Below are positions 12,104-23,727 of a DNA stretch of 64,000 nt, piece by piece. The position numbers and the translations under genes are program-made. Source of the DNA: Axinella damicornis (lineage: Eukaryota > Porifera > Demospongiae > Axinellida > Axinellidae); the NCBI GenBank assembly GCA_963931865.1, contig OZ007506.1, positions 20,692,100 to 20,756,099 on the forward strand, read 5' to 3'. Numbering within the stretch: position 1 is the stretch's first letter; every line of letters begins with the position of its first letter. Under the pieces are notes generated by a model. The model searched no databases. It was not told the origin of the DNA and worked only from the letters and a program-made list of their open reading frames with translations.

Positions 12104-13953
12104 ACACACCTCATACATAGTACCTAGGCTGGGTATGAGGCTACTCCCCACACCCTCACCTCCCCACCCTCCCATCCCCACACCCTTACCTCCCATCCCT
12201 CCCCTCCCTCCCCTCCCTCCCCTCCCATTTCCACATGCTCCTACCGCTGGCAGCTGTTTGAAGCCTTCAACATGGCTGCCCTCTGGAGGCTGCCCTGCCT
12301 GTTTGTCTGTGAGAACAACAGGTATGGAATGGGGACGTCAGCTGCGAGGGCTGCTGCTTCTACTGATTACTACACTAGAGGAGACTACATCCCTGGCATA
12401 TGGGTGAGGTCATGGTACACCACAGTTGCCAGACCGTCCTCACTGAGGTGACAGGCTATGGTAATCTGTGGTTTATCATAATGGCCGACTTGTATGATGA
12501 CGCCACTGCATGTTCATACCCCACTTTAGTTTGTTCAATAACAGCATGACTACATAGTAGTGCTTCAGTAATCTCTAGTAATCTCCAGTAAACTCTATAT
12601 AGTAATCTCTAGCCAACTGCCTCCAGTTGCTTGGTAAAAATAACTCTGCACAGAAATTCAGTGGTAGTTACGGCACATGGATACTTCATCGGCTAGTTGT
12701 TCATGCGCAGGTGGATGGTCAAGATGTCCTGGCTGTCCGAGAGGCGACACGATGGTGTGCAGATTACATCAGATCTGGAAAGGTTAGTTTGTGCGCCGTG
12801 ATACCATGCACGTTCAACTGCCAACTCATGCATAGTGCTGTAGGTGGACTCCATAGCACATTTCACTATGGCAACTGGATGGCATTACATAACCATGCTG
12901 CCTGCTGATTGTGTCGCATGATCTTTTGCCCTCCAGTTTGTATGGTGAAAGATGCTATCCATTTATAGATCATAGGACAATATCCAAGTGTAGCTCTGTG
13001 ACGACAGTAGAAACTTGTATGACAAAATAATGCAACAGCATACAGTGCTTCATCCCCAAGGTTTCACCAACTTTACAACTGTTCTCACAGGGCCCTCTGG
13101 TGATGGAACTGGACACCTATCGCTACTATGGACACAGTATGAGTGATCCTGGGAAAAGGTGAGCAGTACATGAGCTGGTTACATTTCCACTAGTGGGGAT
13201 GCCATAATTTGTATCCAAACTGATATTATACTCTGACTGTGGAAATGTTAAGTAGCAGTGGTAGTGATGGTCTTTTCTCTCCCTCCTGTCAGTTATCGGC
13301 AAGCTAGTGAGATTCAGGAGGTGAGGAAAGAGAGGGATGCCATCAAGTATGTGAAGAACTATGCTCTGGAGGGAAACCTTGCAACAGAGGAGGAGCTGAA
13401 GGTACTAGCGATTGCCATTGCTTGTGGTCAGTGTAGTGCAGTAGTACGACCAGTAACAGCAATGTGTTGGTGAGAGTGCACATGCTAACCAGTTTTTTGG
13501 TACATGTGTACACCACAACTCATGACAGCAGAGGTTCGTTCTTACACATCACGTGACCCATTGTTGGAAGAGCTCAACAATCATGTTAGTCCCGCCTGAC
13601 TTCACAAACACTGTAACCAGTGAACTAAAACTACCTGGCTACGATCCCGATACACCCCTTGGAGGATAAATACGATATCCTCCCCATAGTAATGAAAATA
13701 TTTAATGTGTCTTCCACATCATTACAGACGTATTTAGGGGTAAGTCAAATTAATATCATCATCAATTTCTCCCCCCCCCCGTTTGCAGGAGGTGAGCAAG
13801 AAGGCAAAGGAAGAGGTGGAGGAGGCGGTTGAGTTTGCCGTCCAGGGCTCAGAGCTCCCCCCGCAAGAACTGTACAGCCACATTTTTGTGGACCAGGGGG
13901 ATCTGCCTGTGCGAGGATGTGACCTCTTCACCAGTAACCAGATGACCTCTTAA
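10132..13953 (+). CDS. PDHA1: Pyruvate dehydrogenase E1 subunit alpha, copy A (395 aa)
   Basis: This is the thiamine-diphosphate-dependent E1-alpha of the mitochondrial pyruvate dehydrogenase complex, which decarboxylates pyruvate. Exons: 10132-10200, 10327-10383, 11035-11214, 11412-11538, 11689-11780, 11965-12063, 12254-12403, 12711-12782, 13091-13158, 13293-13401, 13789-13953. All phases close. The length is close to human (390 aa). The first 42 residues are Arg-rich with no acidic residue ([15 protein letters not shown]...), as in a mitochondrial presequence. The ThDP motif is GDGAANQG...[11 protein letters not shown]. The phosphorylation loop reads [15 protein letters not shown], keeping the catalytic GHS and the site-1 serine; the usual RYHGHS has become RYYGHS. 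It heads a tandem pair with copy B, whose exon sizes match except in exon 1. Confidence 0.95.
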
Positions 13954-14954
13954 TTAAACCCTGTAGTACTTAGCTCTTGTGTTCAGCACCTGTATGTATC
14001 AGGATTCAAGACAGATATGATACTCCAAGACATTAGCATAGTATCTATGCTGTATACATGAAAAATCAGTTATTCTCATCCAAGCCCACAAATAAATGGG
14101 ATAATTTGAACCCAACACATTAGTGCAAATGCGCACACATTCAGAACTGGCCCTCGCCCTACTTCCTGCCGGACCAATAACCACTTCATGTTGATTCCTA
14201 CTTGTAGCAAGCAGAAGGGCTTTAGTGCCTACTCCTCCCAGCCTACTGAAAAGGGGGTTTTCCATGGTATTCCATGATAGAATGATTTGTTTGGTTAGCA
14301 TGGCAACCTATCAAGATGTCAGCCCCAAAGTTACCAAGGGTTGATGAGTTTGTCTCCTATTTAGTTGAGTAGGCGAAATTCATCAGAAGTGGCACCAATC
14401 CAAGCAGAATCAGTGCGCACAAGCTGGATCCGATATAACCTCACTCTAAAGCCCCAAATTGCACCATGGGCAATCTGGGGCTTTAGAGTGAGGTTATATC
14501 GGATCCAGCTTGTGCGCACTGATTCTGCTTGGATTGGTGCCACTTCTGATAAATTTCGCCTACTCAACTAAATAGGAGACAAACTCATCAAGTCATGTGC
14601 AGTGCACCAACACAAGGCATTTTGTCACTCAGCTCTACCACAGTATAGAGCTAGAGACATGTCATAATTTTCAGCACCTCTGAAAATCCTTTGTGGTTAG
14701 AGGCCAAGCTCAGTAGCTGGACTGTGGTCCTGTGGACTAGGTTCTAAGCCTCACTATATCATATGCCCACAAGGATTTTCCTCTCGAAGGGCAGACAAAA
14801 AAGCCATCTATCGATAGCCATAATTCCATTGTAATTGGTTCCCAGGCTCGTCCCTCGCCGTAATTAAGTACGTATGATATGGGGGAGGATTCACGAATTC
14901 CTTAATTCTCGGCGCACACACCGCGTACCGGGGAGGGAGACGCCCACAACAGTG
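13954..14954. other. PDHA1-A 3' flank and intergenic spacer
   Basis: This spacer separates the two PDHA1 copies. An AATAAA at about 14091 could serve copy A. The rest holds a large foldback palindrome, annotated separately. At 14684-14780 is a short stretch with imperfect inverted ends around a weakly tRNA-like core. No protein-coding exon is recognised. Confidence 0.6.
14341..14591. repeat. Near-perfect 251-bp foldback palindrome
   Basis: The left arm starts TTGATGAGTTTGTCTCC and the right arm ends with its complement. The arms are about 120 bp and I see only about two mismatches between them. Both strands therefore encode almost the same 68-codon open frame, which is a symmetry artefact and not a gene. 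The high arm identity suggests a recent origin. No target-site duplication was found. Confidence 0.92.
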
Positions 14955-17900
14955 ATGATGCTGTCTGTCGGACGACTTAGCGCCAGGTTGGTAGGCCGCC
15001 ACGGAGGGAAGGTAGGCTGTGGATTGTAGTGAGAAAAAAATGGAGCTGACTTGTGTTTCGGCCTGCTCATAACTCTTGTTATGACTTCCCGCTATACAGG
15101 TTCTGAGCAGCGTTCGGCTTCAGACCACGGCCGCTACTGCGAGGTTCACACTACCAGTGAGAGCCATGCACGGATGATTATCCACGCTCAGTAATATAGC
15201 TATTATGCAGTTGCACAAATTAAAAAGGACCAATCTTGATTGCTCACTGAGTCTCTATAAACTGATCGTACACCGAGTTGTACTTGTTCAGCATGCAGCA
15301 GCTATAGGTCTGTGACCCCGTGCAGTGCATGGAAAATATTTGGATTTGGTTTTACTGGAGGTGCAGTGGAAGGATAAATCCATATGTCCAAGGAGGATGT
15401 CGATAGCATACCCTCCGAGAAGGTGTACATGATCTATCCATTTTCTGCCACATCAAATTGACCATTTGCTTTAGTACTATCCCTTGTGTAAGTCTGGCAG
15501 GCCTAATGGCACACTAGATATGACCAATTATCCTACTTTAAGACTGGGGTATGATTGGCCATTAAAGTCATGTGATGTGGTGAACGCCAATCTCCCTGCT
15601 TCAGAAATTAATTGCTTATTTTACCTTTTGACGTCAAGATCACCTCAAGAATGGCTCTAGTAGTTAAAAAAATGCCCGTCAATTATGCCTGATTTGCTAA
15701 ACTCACAAGACATGCTCTCACAGGTGATTCTGTATGTATTACCTACCAGCTGAGGAGTCTATGAGATCATAGTCTCATTCCCAGACCCAAACAACCCCAG
15801 CGAGGATCGCTTGTAGTATCACTCGCGGGGAACCAGGGTCTGGTGACTTGAGCGGGGGCAAAGCGGATCTTTGGAATGTTGACAATTTCATTTACACGTG
15901 ACGTCATTTCTGTTGCATGTATAAATCTATATTATTTTTAGTGTACATGCATGTAGCTAAGTGTTCTGTTCGTTTGTTGTTGTTTTGTAACGAGCGCTCA
16001 ACCATTGTGATTCTATGGCACTACAGTACTGCAAGCGATCCTTGCTGGGGTTGTTTGGGTCTGGGACCGAGACTAATGAGATCTTGCAGTGAGCAATCAG
16101 CAATGCATTCTATATAATGGTGTAACCATACGTCAAGCAACTGCAGCTGATCAAATGATGCTTCTATGTCACTCAACGCACTCCCCTTCTTTGCAGGATG
16201 AGGTGTACAAGCTACACCACCTGGAGGGTGGACCCTCTCGGGAGGTGGAATTATCTCGGAACGACGTGCTGCAGTTCTACCGTGAGATGACCATTATCAG
16301 ACAGATGGAGGAAAGAGCCAGAAACCTCTACCGGGAGAAGAAGATCAGGGGCTTCCTGCACGTCTACGTTGGACAGGTAAAGGTTTTCCCTATTTGTGAC
16401 ATGATCAGTCTAACAACCTATGATCTACACTAGGTAGTACAATTCCTCTCCTCCACTCCATTGTCCCTCCTCCTCTTCACTGTGCATAATTCACCCTCCC
16501 TCCCATATTAGGAGGCATGTGCAGTGGGCATGGAAGCAGCTATCACCAAGGAAGATCCAGTGATCACAGCCTACCGTTGCCATGGGTGGACCTACACCAG
16601 GGGCGTCCCAGTAAAGAACATCTTGGCTGAGCTCACCGGTGAGAGAGAGCTTATAAATATTTTCATATGATTAAAAATTTCCAGTAATACAGCAATGGAT
16701 TAGAGATCAATTTCAATAGTCACAGACTGACAAGCCTGGATCACGTTGGGCGTTTTGGTATAATTGTACTACATTTTGTACCTGCCATTGTGCTTCACTC
16801 TGGATTCCTGTAGAGCAGTATCAGCAGGGGACCCACATTATTCTCACAAAATTCTGCATGCATTCATGCGCTTGAGTATATCACAAACCTTTACCATGCA
16901 AAGAAAACCTGTGTTCCCTATATGAATGAAGATGATGGACTCAAAATACTATAGGTGTGTGTGGGATGATTATACATCTTCCAAATCAAATCATAGTTTA
17001 GATTGAAGACATTCCTCTATATTCATTGTATTTCATCCCAGCACATCAAATGTTGGAATGTGGACTTACGGACCACTAGCTAGCAAGGCAGCTTGATCAA
17101 CGTTAACAAGAATGCAGTAGAACTGCAGCAATATTATGTGTAAACTTTCAGCTTTACAAAATTATGTTGTTGCAGTACTAGAATGCAGATTGAGAAAGTG
17201 TATGTTGGTGTGGTTCATGCATGTGGCTCCAACCTCAGACACAATAATATATCACTGTGCTGCTGTAGTGGATACACCATTGGCCGTGGACCCACAAATA
17301 CAGTCGGAGCTTGCAAGTTTATCTACAAATTGTCAACTTGCATGATGTCATCACAGCATCGTTACATTCCGGTTTGTATGCTATACTTCACTGTAGCATT
17401 GCATGCCAAAACCCAACCATTCCGACTGTCATACTGCAGTCTTCTTCACTGGCAACATCGACACCCAGAGCTTATAAGCACCACTTCACAATGGCCATAA
17501 GCTCCTAGTGTACACCAATCAATAAGTAGCAACAACAACCATAAAAGACACAGAAACAGTGCATGGGACCAGTTGATGGCATGCCCAATATTCACAGAAT
17601 ATTCAGTGACAGCTGCTCCACTGCATGGTGAGGGCATCTTGTGTTGTTTGACTGTGTACTCTTCTATTTCTGTACATAAGCAAAACAGCATCAGGTTTGG
17701 TACGTGATGGTGCAGCCACCCATAGGAATGAAATTTGGAAGGAATGTTAGGCATAATTCACTCTGATTCCAGCTCTGTTCATCTAGCTAACTCACCAGGG
17801 CATTTGCGTGTTGCTTGAGAGAAGCAGACTTCAAGACACCTCTGCTACATGTTTATGTATTCTCTCCGACTCTCATCCTCCCTCTAGGCAAGAGCACTGG

Positions 17901-18690
17901 CTGCTCCCTGGGCAAGGGAGGCTCCATGCACATGTACGGTAAGAACTACTACGGTGGCAACGGGATTGTCGGAGCCCAGGTGGGTCATCACAGTCTGGTT
18001 TGCACATAAACTGCTCCTGATACTAAGTCTCCAGTTTGAGTAGTGTATACAAGCGTTTTCAATATATAATATGGACCATGAGTACCGTCACACAGTTTAA
18101 TTTGTGAGCTCACAATACTCAGTAGGCTAAAATGCTTTATGAAACCCCATGCAGAGATAATGATAGATTCGTGTGGTCTTGCAAAATGACATCATCCATT
18201 AGCAAAGGAGTCAAGATGCGACCACGTGATGTGCTAATAGTTCAAACTCAGGTATCCCATGTGAACTGTTAAGTACAGGCTAGGCTCAGGCTGTGCATGC
18301 ATTTGCGAAATCTTTTAGTGGGGGCACCCTCTATGGGATATTTACAGTTATAGACTACTTGATAGTCAGTAGGGTATCTACATGTACAGGTTGGGCGCCT
18401 CGGTGTAGTCGACTGTTGTGGCTGATTTAGGTGTCCAAGAACGCTAGGGACAACAATTAACCTGCTTTCTCTGGTCCATCAGTTAACTTATGCATAAGTT
18501 ATCCCTTACAGGAGTGTATCCTTCTTGATCACATGATTGCATGTGGTTGTCACATGACAGGTGCCCCTGGGTGCTGGCATAGCATTTGCTCAGAAGTACA
18601 ATGACTCTGGCAGGATCTGTGTCACACTGTATGGAGATGGTGCTGCAAACCAGGGACAGGTATGGTAGTCAGTGGCTAGAACAATGTTCA

Positions 18691-18742
<52 letters not shown>

Positions 18743-20389
18743 TTAGTCTTGCACCCAGGCTTTTTTTTAAGAGGAAATGAGCCTGGGTACGAAGCTACTC
18801 CCCACACCCTCAGCTCTCCCTCCCTCCCCTCCCAATCCATTACCACATACACCTACTCTCTGGCAGCTGTTTGAAGCCTTCAACATGGCTGCCCTGTGGA
18901 AGCTGCCCTGCCTGTTTGCTTGTGAGAACAACATATATGGAATGGGGACATCAGATGTGAGGGCAGCGGCTTCTACTGACTACTATACTAGGGGAGACTA
19001 CATCCCTGGCGTATGGGTAAGGCGACAGTAATCTGTGGTTTTATCATAATGGGCGGACTTGTACGATGACATCACTGCATACTTTTAGATTGGGGTTTTA
19101 TCACAGCGCTACATGTAGGTTTGCAGTTGTGCTGGAATTAGCAAGAATCCAAAATCCCTTGGTTGCTTCCGGCGATGCACTACTTGCCTGATAGTCAATG
19201 CAATCACATGAGTCTCTAGTAACCTCTAGTAATCTCTAGTATTCTTGTCCAACATTTAACACCATTCAAGTCAGTCCCTTCTTAACCTGGTCTTCCAATG
19301 CCTTGTCAATTGTCACTGGTCCCGTTCCAGTAAATGAAACTCGGTCATTGGTACTAATGGCACATAGATACCTCATCTGGTAGCTAGTTCATTCTGTGTT
19401 CATGCACAGGTGAACGGTCAAGATGTCCTGGCTGTCCGAGAGGCGACAAGATGGTGTGCAGACTACATCAGATCTGGAAAGGTTACTGTATTGCATAAGG
19501 TTTCAGCAAGATATTCAGCCTTGCCCTCTATACATAACTGTTCTCACAGGGCCCTCTGGTGATGGAACTGAACACCTATCGATTCCATGGGCACAGCATG
19601 AGTGACCCTGGAAAAAGGTGAGCAGTACGTGAACTAACTACTTTCTTTGTGTGCATAAGAAGTACTAGTGGTCTAGCATACAGTCCCGTTTACAATGTTC
19701 ACATAGCTATAATGCAAGTTGCCATCCTGCCCTCAGTTCTAAGATGCATCCTAACTTGCCCAACTTATATCTGATAATCCTAAGTATAAACAAACTTGGT
19801 TATTCACGATGTAGCTAGTTCCTTTGGGAATAACACAGTACACAAGTAGTAATGGTAACAGTGCTGTCTGTTCCCTCCTGCCGTGGCAGCTATCGGACAG
19901 AGATGGAGATTAAGGAGGTGAGGAAAAGCAGGGACCCCATCAAGAAGGTCATAAATTATGCCCTGGAGGGAAACCTTGCCACACAGGAGGAGCTGAAGGT
20001 ACTAACAAATGCATTGGGCATTACAGCTAGTTTAGTGCAGAGTTAGTATTCTGAGCCTCACCTGTTGTACGACAACAGCAAAGTGAGAGTGCATGACCTG
20101 TTTGTTGCTACATGTGTAGCAAACCACTTGTAGCAGCAGAGAAGCACAATCAATGCTTTGGATTATCATCTTTTAGCTCACAAGTTGCTTTTGACTTCCG
20201 TCATTCTCTTCTCCCTGCTTGCAGGAGGTGAGCAAGAAGGTAAAGGAGGAGGTGGAGGAGGCAGTCGAGTTCGCTCTCCAGGGCTCGGAGCTCCCCCCAC
20301 AAGAACTGTACAGCCACATCTTTGTGGACCAGGGGGATCTGCCAGTGCGAGGATGTGACCCCTTCACCAATAACCAGATTACCTCTTAA
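14955..20389 (+). CDS. PDHA1: Pyruvate dehydrogenase E1 subunit alpha, copy B (391 aa)
   Basis: A tandem paralog of copy A. Exons: 14955-15011, 15100-15156, 16197-16376, 16512-16638, 17888-17979, 18561-18659, 18867-19016, 19410-19481, 19550-19617, 19890-19998, 20225-20389. Every exon after the first has exactly the same length as in copy A, and phases close to a TAA stop. The presequence starts [19 protein letters not shown]. The ThDP motif is GDGAANQG...[11 protein letters not shown], where the Arg after NN, kept in copy A and in human, is Ile. The phosphorylation loop is [15 protein letters not shown]. Introns 2, 4 and 5 are longer than in copy A and intron 2 carries a transposon. No coding disruption was seen, so I treat it as functional. 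Differences around the active site suggest specialisation. Confidence 0.94.
15770..16075. mobile_element. 306-bp TAGTCTC-family element, 8/9 TSD
   Basis: The terminal inverted repeats begin TAGTCTCATTCCCAGACCC and end GGGTCTGGGACCGAGACTA. The arms are about 40 bp and continue through the CAACCCCAGC region. The flanks ATGAGATCA (15761-15769) and ATGAGATCT (16076-16084) match at 8 of 9. It is inserted in intron 2 of PDHA1-B and absent from copy A. It has no coding capacity. Confidence 0.8.
18692..18742. repeat. Poly-C tract (about 51 nt)
   Basis: A very long C homopolymer in intron 6 of PDHA1-B. Copy A has a shorter C run at the same intron position (about 12070-12089) followed by CA repeats, so the tract predates the duplication and has changed in length. 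Confidence 0.9.
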
Positions 20390-21267
20390 CTAACACCCTA
20401 TAGTACTGTGGACATTAGGACCATGTTATGATGCATATGATGCACTCCTGCATGAGTGAACTAGCTCTGTGTACTTCATCACAGTCATGTATGTATTACA
20501 TCAGTAGTCAAGACGGTGACTGTAGCTATACTGTATAATGGTTGTCTTGTGATGTTTTAGCGCCTTGGTAACTTTAACACTTAGCCTCGCTCGCTAGATG
20601 GTCAGCATGCATGATGATGTCATCACCATCCCAGCCCAGGACCTGCATGAAAACCCTCTCCTCTGAGGATGCAGCATTTCCAAACTGAAAATGGGCTGAA
20701 AGTTGAGCCAGCCAATAGAACTTGCTGGCTCTAATTGCATTCTGGCCTCTCACAATCCATATAATGTGAGTACAGAAGCCCACAAGGGCCAACTACTTCA
20801 ATTTCATCATTTCCATTGTATAGTGCCAATTAAAATGACGCACCTAAAAGCAATGTTGAGATTTAGTAATCAAACTTGCAACCTGTACCTAATTACTAGC
20901 TGCAGGTGTAGCTGCTCTTATTTTGATATTCGATGTTTTCATTGCATTTTATTAAACCACTTACTGACATGTCAGACAGTCAGAGGGAGCATTTTATTGT
21001 ACAGCAGGAGATAATAGCATGTATATAGATCCAACCATGCAGTACACATGGACTACTAACTATAATTATAGCTGCTAAACCTATTTTTTAATACCGATGA
21101 TAGTTAGGTGCAATAAGTGGTTTATAAATCAAATTCACACTGTAGTACAAAAGGGGGTAATGTAAAGCACAAAATAATGTCATGCACTATACAAAGGAAA
21201 ACAGTCTGTAAAACATAACAAAAAGTGTTGTATTGAATGCTGGTGGTACAAACTTGCCACATCTACT
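20390..21267. other. Intergenic between convergent genes
   Basis: PDHA1-B and the death-fold/TM gene end toward each other here. The stretch should hold both 3' UTRs. A diverged duplicate of parts of it lies at about 32400-32850. No further coding exon was recognised. Confidence 0.6.
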
Positions 21268-22237
21268 TCACTCGTATGGCGAATGCATGAGCTTCATCAT
21301 GTACATGACTGCAAGGACCACAACAGCGAAAAGGAGGGTACATTCCGATATGCATACATTTATCTTCACGCCTGTTTGGTTATGGTCAACAGGCTTGTCG
21401 GAAGCAGTAGGTTTGAAAACATTCACTTTATCCAACTTGTCAGAACTCATGATGTCGGAGGAGTCAACATTCGTAGGCGGAATGTGAGGCTGACGGATGA
21501 TGAAACTCAGTTGCCACACGAGTCCAATTGCAATAATCAGCACACCGACAATAATCAGCGCTCCAACGCAAATGACCTGGTAGGGATGCTGCCTCTTCTC
21601 GGCTGGTAAGTACAATCAGAAAACATAATTATGTAAGTGAATGTAAAACACGAGTTTCAAATCTGAAAATGGTATTACCTTTTGTTTGGACATCCAGAGT
21701 ATCCTGTCTGTGGTGCAGTGGAGACCTTTGAAGTCCAGTTTCATGACGGTACCTCACTGCAGTATGAAAAATTACCCAGAAGTACAAACTGCCTTCGCAC
21801 ATACAGTAGTACTAAATGGTCACTGCATGATCTTTACAAACATGTCCCCTGCATGCATAAACATGTCCCCTGTATGCATAAACATGTCCCCTGTATGCAT
21901 AAACATACCCCTTGCATGCATGCTAGTTCAGTGTGCCATCTTACCTTGAGGAACTAGATAGAGCTTTGCAGCCACAGCTGACAATCCGGACCGCCTCAGG
22001 GCAGAGGCCACCTCTTTATCTTGCTCTGATGGTGGAAGCTCGCAGTCATTCCAGAACTCCCGGATGACTCTCACCATACACAGAGCTGCATCCTTATCCT
22101 CCACCTGTATCCTCTGGATGACATAGTAGGGCACCTGTAGATGTATTCCGATTTTCTTCACGTGGTCAAACGTGACAGCTGCTGTGCTCAGGGCATCCAG
22201 TAGAGGGGCATCTTTGATGGAATAATAGTGAGAACAA
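21268..22237 (-). CDS. Death-fold protein with two membrane segments (copy 1, 5' end unresolved)
   Basis: Two exons are supported: 22237-21945 and 21602-21268, joined in phase (CAA-G|CC). The first encodes a helical death-domain-like module (DAPLLDALSTAAVTFDHVKK, IGIHLQVPYYVIQRI, VIREFWNDCELPPSEQDKEV). The second encodes two hydrophobic segments (VICVGALIIVGVLIIAIGLVW and CTLLFAVVVLAVMYMMKLM) and ends HSPYE-stop. The death-fold assignment rests on the IG-LQVPYYVIQRI pattern, typical of invertebrate death domains, and is an inference. Upstream exons and the start codon were not resolved. A copy at 32848-33612 keeps the same exon structure, which supports a real gene. It lies tail-to-tail with PDHA1-B. 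I do not recognise a named ortholog. Plausible roles are membrane-proximal adaptor signalling in immunity or cell death. Confidence 0.75.
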
Positions 22238-22399
22238 CTGACAGTAGGCCTACATATCAAATTCAACAACAACAAACAACACATATAGCTATTATAGCCT
22301 TGTGCCCATGGCCAGATAGCTGGACACAATTAAGTAACACAATACATGCAGCACCTGTCTCAGTTACATCAACATCATGAAGCTATCATACTTCATCAC

Positions 22400-22737
22400 C
22401 AAGAGTTCATAACACTGAATAAGAGTGTGCAACTGCCATATATGGGTTCCACTATGACGTAGGCAATCAGTGTGGTCTACATGTACATGTACATGTAGAT
22501 ATAGACTCTGTTGTTCATAGTTTCACACATAGGAGAAACTTCACCACCAATCAGTGGTGAAGTAGTATATAGCAGCTGTACGCTCCCAAGTGTGAAACTA
22601 TGAATACTACAGAGTTCACACAGCCTATGTACATGTACATGCCTAAGTCATGTAGACCACACTGATTGCCTACATCATACTGCGAGATGGCGGTAACACA
22701 AATGGCAGTTGCACACTCTTATTGCTATGAACTCTTG
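22400..22737. repeat. Imperfect 338-bp foldback element
   Basis: The ends are CAAGAGTTCATAACACTG and the matching ...CTATGAACTCTTG. The arms include the shared GATTGCCTACRTCATA / TATGACGTAGGCAATC block. The centre contains a second nested hairpin. A related, partly deleted copy lies at about 25240-25431. No coding capacity was seen. Confidence 0.75.
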
Positions 22738-23727
22738 ACATCCGATCGAATGACTCTCATGACTCATACTGTTTCAGTCTACAAAACTTGCATCGGGTTC
22801 CTACGTAAGTAGCTAGCTAGCTAGCTATAGGTGGTAACAGCTATAGCTACAGCAGCCGATCTAGAACAAGAGTTAGTTACTCTGGACAACAGCCACGACA
22901 GGTTGCAGAACCATCATGTGTTCTCTTAGCCATGAAACCATCGATGACTTCACTCTTTCAGCTGAGAGATGTAAAATGCTGCTGTCCTGTACGAAAACCA
23001 TCGTGAGACTCAGAGTCATTCGATTTTGAACTACAGTAGACAAGTATGGAACTAGCTTATGGCGTGCCATTTGTGTCAAAACTCAGACATCAATCGATGT
23101 TTAGCAAATGTCGTTAGTAAAATAATTAATGTCGATCGATGTTTAGCAAATATTGATCATGTTTAGCACAGACTGGTATTCAGTAAATGTTGATCGATGT
23201 TTCCATCGATGTTTAGTAAATGTCGATCGATGTTTAGCAAACATCAGTCTATACTGTACTGTACTAGCTAGTCTAGTGTAGACCAGGTGGTTTAAGGTAG
23301 AAACATGGGTACCTGAGCGATCTCCGAAACCAAGTTGATGGATAAATGGGCAGCATCAAAGCGTACACAAGTTTCAGCAGTAGTTTGCATAAAACTGCTC
23401 CCTCTGCTTGAAAATGCCCTAAAAGGCTAAAACTCAATTTTAAGGCCCTCCACAAAAACTTGGACCCTCTGGATCTCCAAGGCCGCCCCACCCGCACTCT
23501 GACCCCCACACACAAAACAGGCCAAAAAACTACGTATGGATTTACCACCTGCTCTCCTCAGTTGCAGGCTACAGCCCAAAACTCACTGCCGCCCTCAAAA
23601 ACAGAGGTTTGGCTACCCTAGGCTTTCAAAAAAATTCTACGCACACCAACTAAAACCGACTAAAGCCAAGGCCAGTTTCCAGTCTGTGACCCTCCGCGTG
23701 ATTTCGAATGCATCCGCAAGTTAAGGT
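22738..23727. other. Non-coding accessory stretch with short tandem repeat
   Basis: At about 23090-23245 there are imperfect tandem copies of a 20-25-bp unit around GTCGATCGATGTTTAGCAAA. I see no believable exon in the rest. Confidence 0.55.

Noticed and set aside
14361..14571. Matching 68-codon open frames on both strands
   Set aside because: They are the same sequence read twice because the region is a palindrome.
14684..14780. tRNA gene
   Set aside because: There are weak A-box and B-box resemblances and complementary ends, but no cloverleaf can be drawn.
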